From Kordiimonas aestuarii (GTDB lineage: Bacteria; Pseudomonadota; Alphaproteobacteria; Sphingomonadales; Kordiimonadaceae): a stretch of DNA of 64,000 bases. Below, piece after piece: positions 62,830 to 64,000 of the stretch. The translations under genes were made by a program, and so were the position numbers. The notes under the pieces are model-generated. The model did no database searches and was not told the DNA's origin. It saw nothing but the letters and a program-made list of their open reading frames with translations. The stretch's first letter is position 1. The number at the start of each line of letters is the position of its first letter. The stretch is taken from NCBI RefSeq assembly GCF_025574465.1, contig NZ_JAOBPP010000021.1, forward strand, positions 1-64,000, written 5' to 3'.

Positions 62830-64000
62830 ATGTTGAAATCTCTTTCCCTGCTTGCGCTTGCCGCAGGCCTAACCCTGCCCACGCCCATGGCGGTCCGTGC
62901 CGATGAAAAAGTCCCCTTCTCCGACAAAGCCATGGAGATCCTGCGCACGGCGGTATCGCTACGCACAGCGGAAGGCCACGGCAAGGTGCCGGAGCTAGCG
63001 GCCTATCTGGCGGAAGAGTTCAGGAAAGGCGGTTTCCCGGAAGAGGATATCCACCTGCTGCCGGTGGGGGACACGGCTGCACTTGTGGTGCGCTACCGCG
63101 GTGACGGTTCTTCAGGCAAAAAGCCTGTATCGCTGTCGGCGCACATGGATGTGGTTGACGCCCTGCCAAAAGACTGGGAGCGCGACCCATTCACGCTGAT
63201 TGAGGAAGATGGTTATCTCTTTGGCCGCGGCGTGCTGGATAACAAGATGGGCATGACATCCCTGACCACCACCTTCCTGCGCCTGAAGGCCGAAGGCTAT
63301 GTGCCCACGCGTGATCTGATCATCGCCTTCTCGGGTGACGAGGAAACCGGCATGGTCTCAACCCGGGCGCTGGTGAACGATTATATCGAACTGACGGACA
63401 GCGAATTTGTGCTTAATGCGGATGCCGGCGGCGGCGCGCTGGCGGCCGATGGCTCGGTCATCAGCTATAATGTGCAGGCGGCGGAGAAAACCTATATCTC
63501 ATTTGACATGACCGTCACCAACCCCGGCGGCCACAGCTCCCGCCCGCGCGAAGATAACGCGATCTACGATCTCGCCACCGCGCTCAAAAAAATTCAGGCT
63601 TACAAATTCCCGGCCCGGTCAAGCGAACTGACAAGTGCCTTCTTCCGCGAAACGTCTGAGCTTGTGGACGGCGACCTCCAAAAAGCCATGGCGACTTTCG
63701 CCAAAAACCCCCAGGATGAATGGGCGGTCAAGACCTTGCGTTCGCACCCTGAATATGTGGGCACAACCGGCACAACCTGTGTTGCCACGATGCTGGATGC
63801 GGGCCACGCTGAAAACGCGTTGCCACAGTCCGCCACCGCCACCATCAACTGTCGTATTTTCCCCGGCGTTGGTGCGGATGCGACCCTTGCCAAGCTGAAG
63901 GAAGTGGTGGGCAACGACGCCATTACGTGGAAGCCGCTGAAGGAGCCGGTGGAAACCGCCGCCTCACCACTGAGGGATGATGTGATGGGGGTGGTCACCC
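62830..64000 (+). CDS. Exported M20-family metallopeptidase, cut by window end
   Basis: The first 390 residues of a secreted M20 zinc peptidase; the frame is open to the window end. Signal peptide about 1-25 (ending AVRAD). Metal and catalytic sites: VSLSAHMDVVDALPKDWERDPF (His at about 104, Asp at about 106), GRGVLDNKMGMTSL (about 133-146, bridging Asp), FSGDEETGM (general-base Glu about 175), LNADAGGG (about 195). NPGGHSSRP (about 233-241) is the start of the dimerisation domain. GAGGA precedes ATG 62830. Carboxypeptidase or dipeptidase action on peptides is likely, matching the S9A neighbour. Confidence 0.9.
   Translation, partial: MLKSLSLLALAAGLTLPTPMAVRADEKVPFSDKAMEILRTAVSLRTAEGHGKVPELAAYLAEEFRKGGFPEEDIHLLPVGDTAALVVRYRGDGSSGKKPVSLSAHMDVVDALPKDWERDPFTLIEEDGYLFGRGVLDNKMGMTSLTTTFLRLKAEGYVPTRDLIIAFSGDEETGMVSTRALVNDYIELTDSEFVLNADAGGGALAADGSVISYNVQAAEKTYISFDMTVTNPGGHSSRPREDNAIYDLATALKKIQAYKFPARSSELTSAFFRETSELVDGDLQKAMATFAKNPQDEWAVKTLRSHPEYVGTTGTTCVATMLDAGHAENALPQSATATINCRIFPGVGADATLAKLKEVVGNDAITWKPLKEPVETAASPLRDDVMGVVT

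Overview
This window is about 64 kb of GC-rich, densely packed chromosome from an alphaproteobacterium. Evidence for that placement: a complete Caulobacter-type cpa/tad pilus locus, an alphaproteobacterial-style TypA, CtrA-like boxes (TTAACCAT and TTAA-N7-TTTA) before the pilin gene, and an IS5/IS427-group insertion sequence. The many secreted peptidases, amidohydrolases, a POT peptide transporter and a TonB receptor fit a peptide-scavenging, probably marine, heterotroph. Kordiimonadales or Hyphomonadaceae-like is only a guess; nothing here fixes the genus.

Layout. 1-848: IS5-family element, transposase in two frames, lying against a truncated reading frame. 1.4-3.2 kb: typA. 3.5-9.6 kb: assorted housekeeping and stress genes (small basic protein, AIG2-like protein, chemotaxis receptor, YqaE and GlsB small membrane proteins, D-amino-acid dehydrogenase, hisN, lysophospholipase-like hydrolase). 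9.8-21.8 kb: one continuous plus-strand Tad pilus locus: vWA TadG-like, two TadE-like pseudopilins, Flp pilin, cpaA, cpaB, cpaC, cpaD, cpaE, cpaF, tadB, tadC. 21.8-22.7 kb: gene-poor gap with short repeats and a strong terminator. 22.7-27.5 kb: oxyR and small genes, a tandem GNAT protein, a ferric-reductase-like membrane protein with a FetB-type permease. 27.5-38.5 kb: mostly minus-strand secreted hydrolases and peptide uptake (S12 hydrolase, two amidohydrolases, POT transporter, S9 peptidase), interrupted by a MarR/VOC divergent pair with an unusually readable control region. 38.7-44.2 kb: desaturase, S12 hydrolase, ICMT-like enzyme, small lipoprotein. 42.1-45.8 kb: an overlapping operon of PQQ sugar dehydrogenase, cytochrome c and TonB receptor. 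46-53.8 kb: GNAT, nitroreductase, SelO, hydrolase, an unrecognised secreted/membrane gene pair, another S12 hydrolase, NifU-like scaffold, folE, hisI. 53.8-64 kb: trypsin-like protease, MHYT-GGDEF-EAL protein, FAD lactate/glycolate dehydrogenase, an unknown protein with a problematic start, gloB, S9A prolyl oligopeptidase, and an M20 peptidase cut by the window end.

How the parts fit. The Tad genes encode the pilin, prepilin peptidase, secretin, pilotin, localisation ATPase, assembly ATPase and platform needed for one adhesive pilus. Secreted S9, M20 and trypsin-like enzymes plus the POT symporter and amidohydrolases would degrade and import peptides. The sugar dehydrogenase and cytochrome c would feed periplasmic electrons to the respiratory chain, and the overlapping TonB receptor may bring in the PQQ cofactor (inference). 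The most unusual items are the MarR-type double operator between back-to-back promoters (33.33-33.38 kb), the PQQ operon with its long overlap, the unknown coupled gene pair at 49.6-50.8 kb, the pair of amidohydrolases in which one has lost its metal ligands, and repeated tail-to-tail gene pairs that share a single CTAG as both stop codons. No CRISPR array, tRNA, rRNA or prophage was seen.
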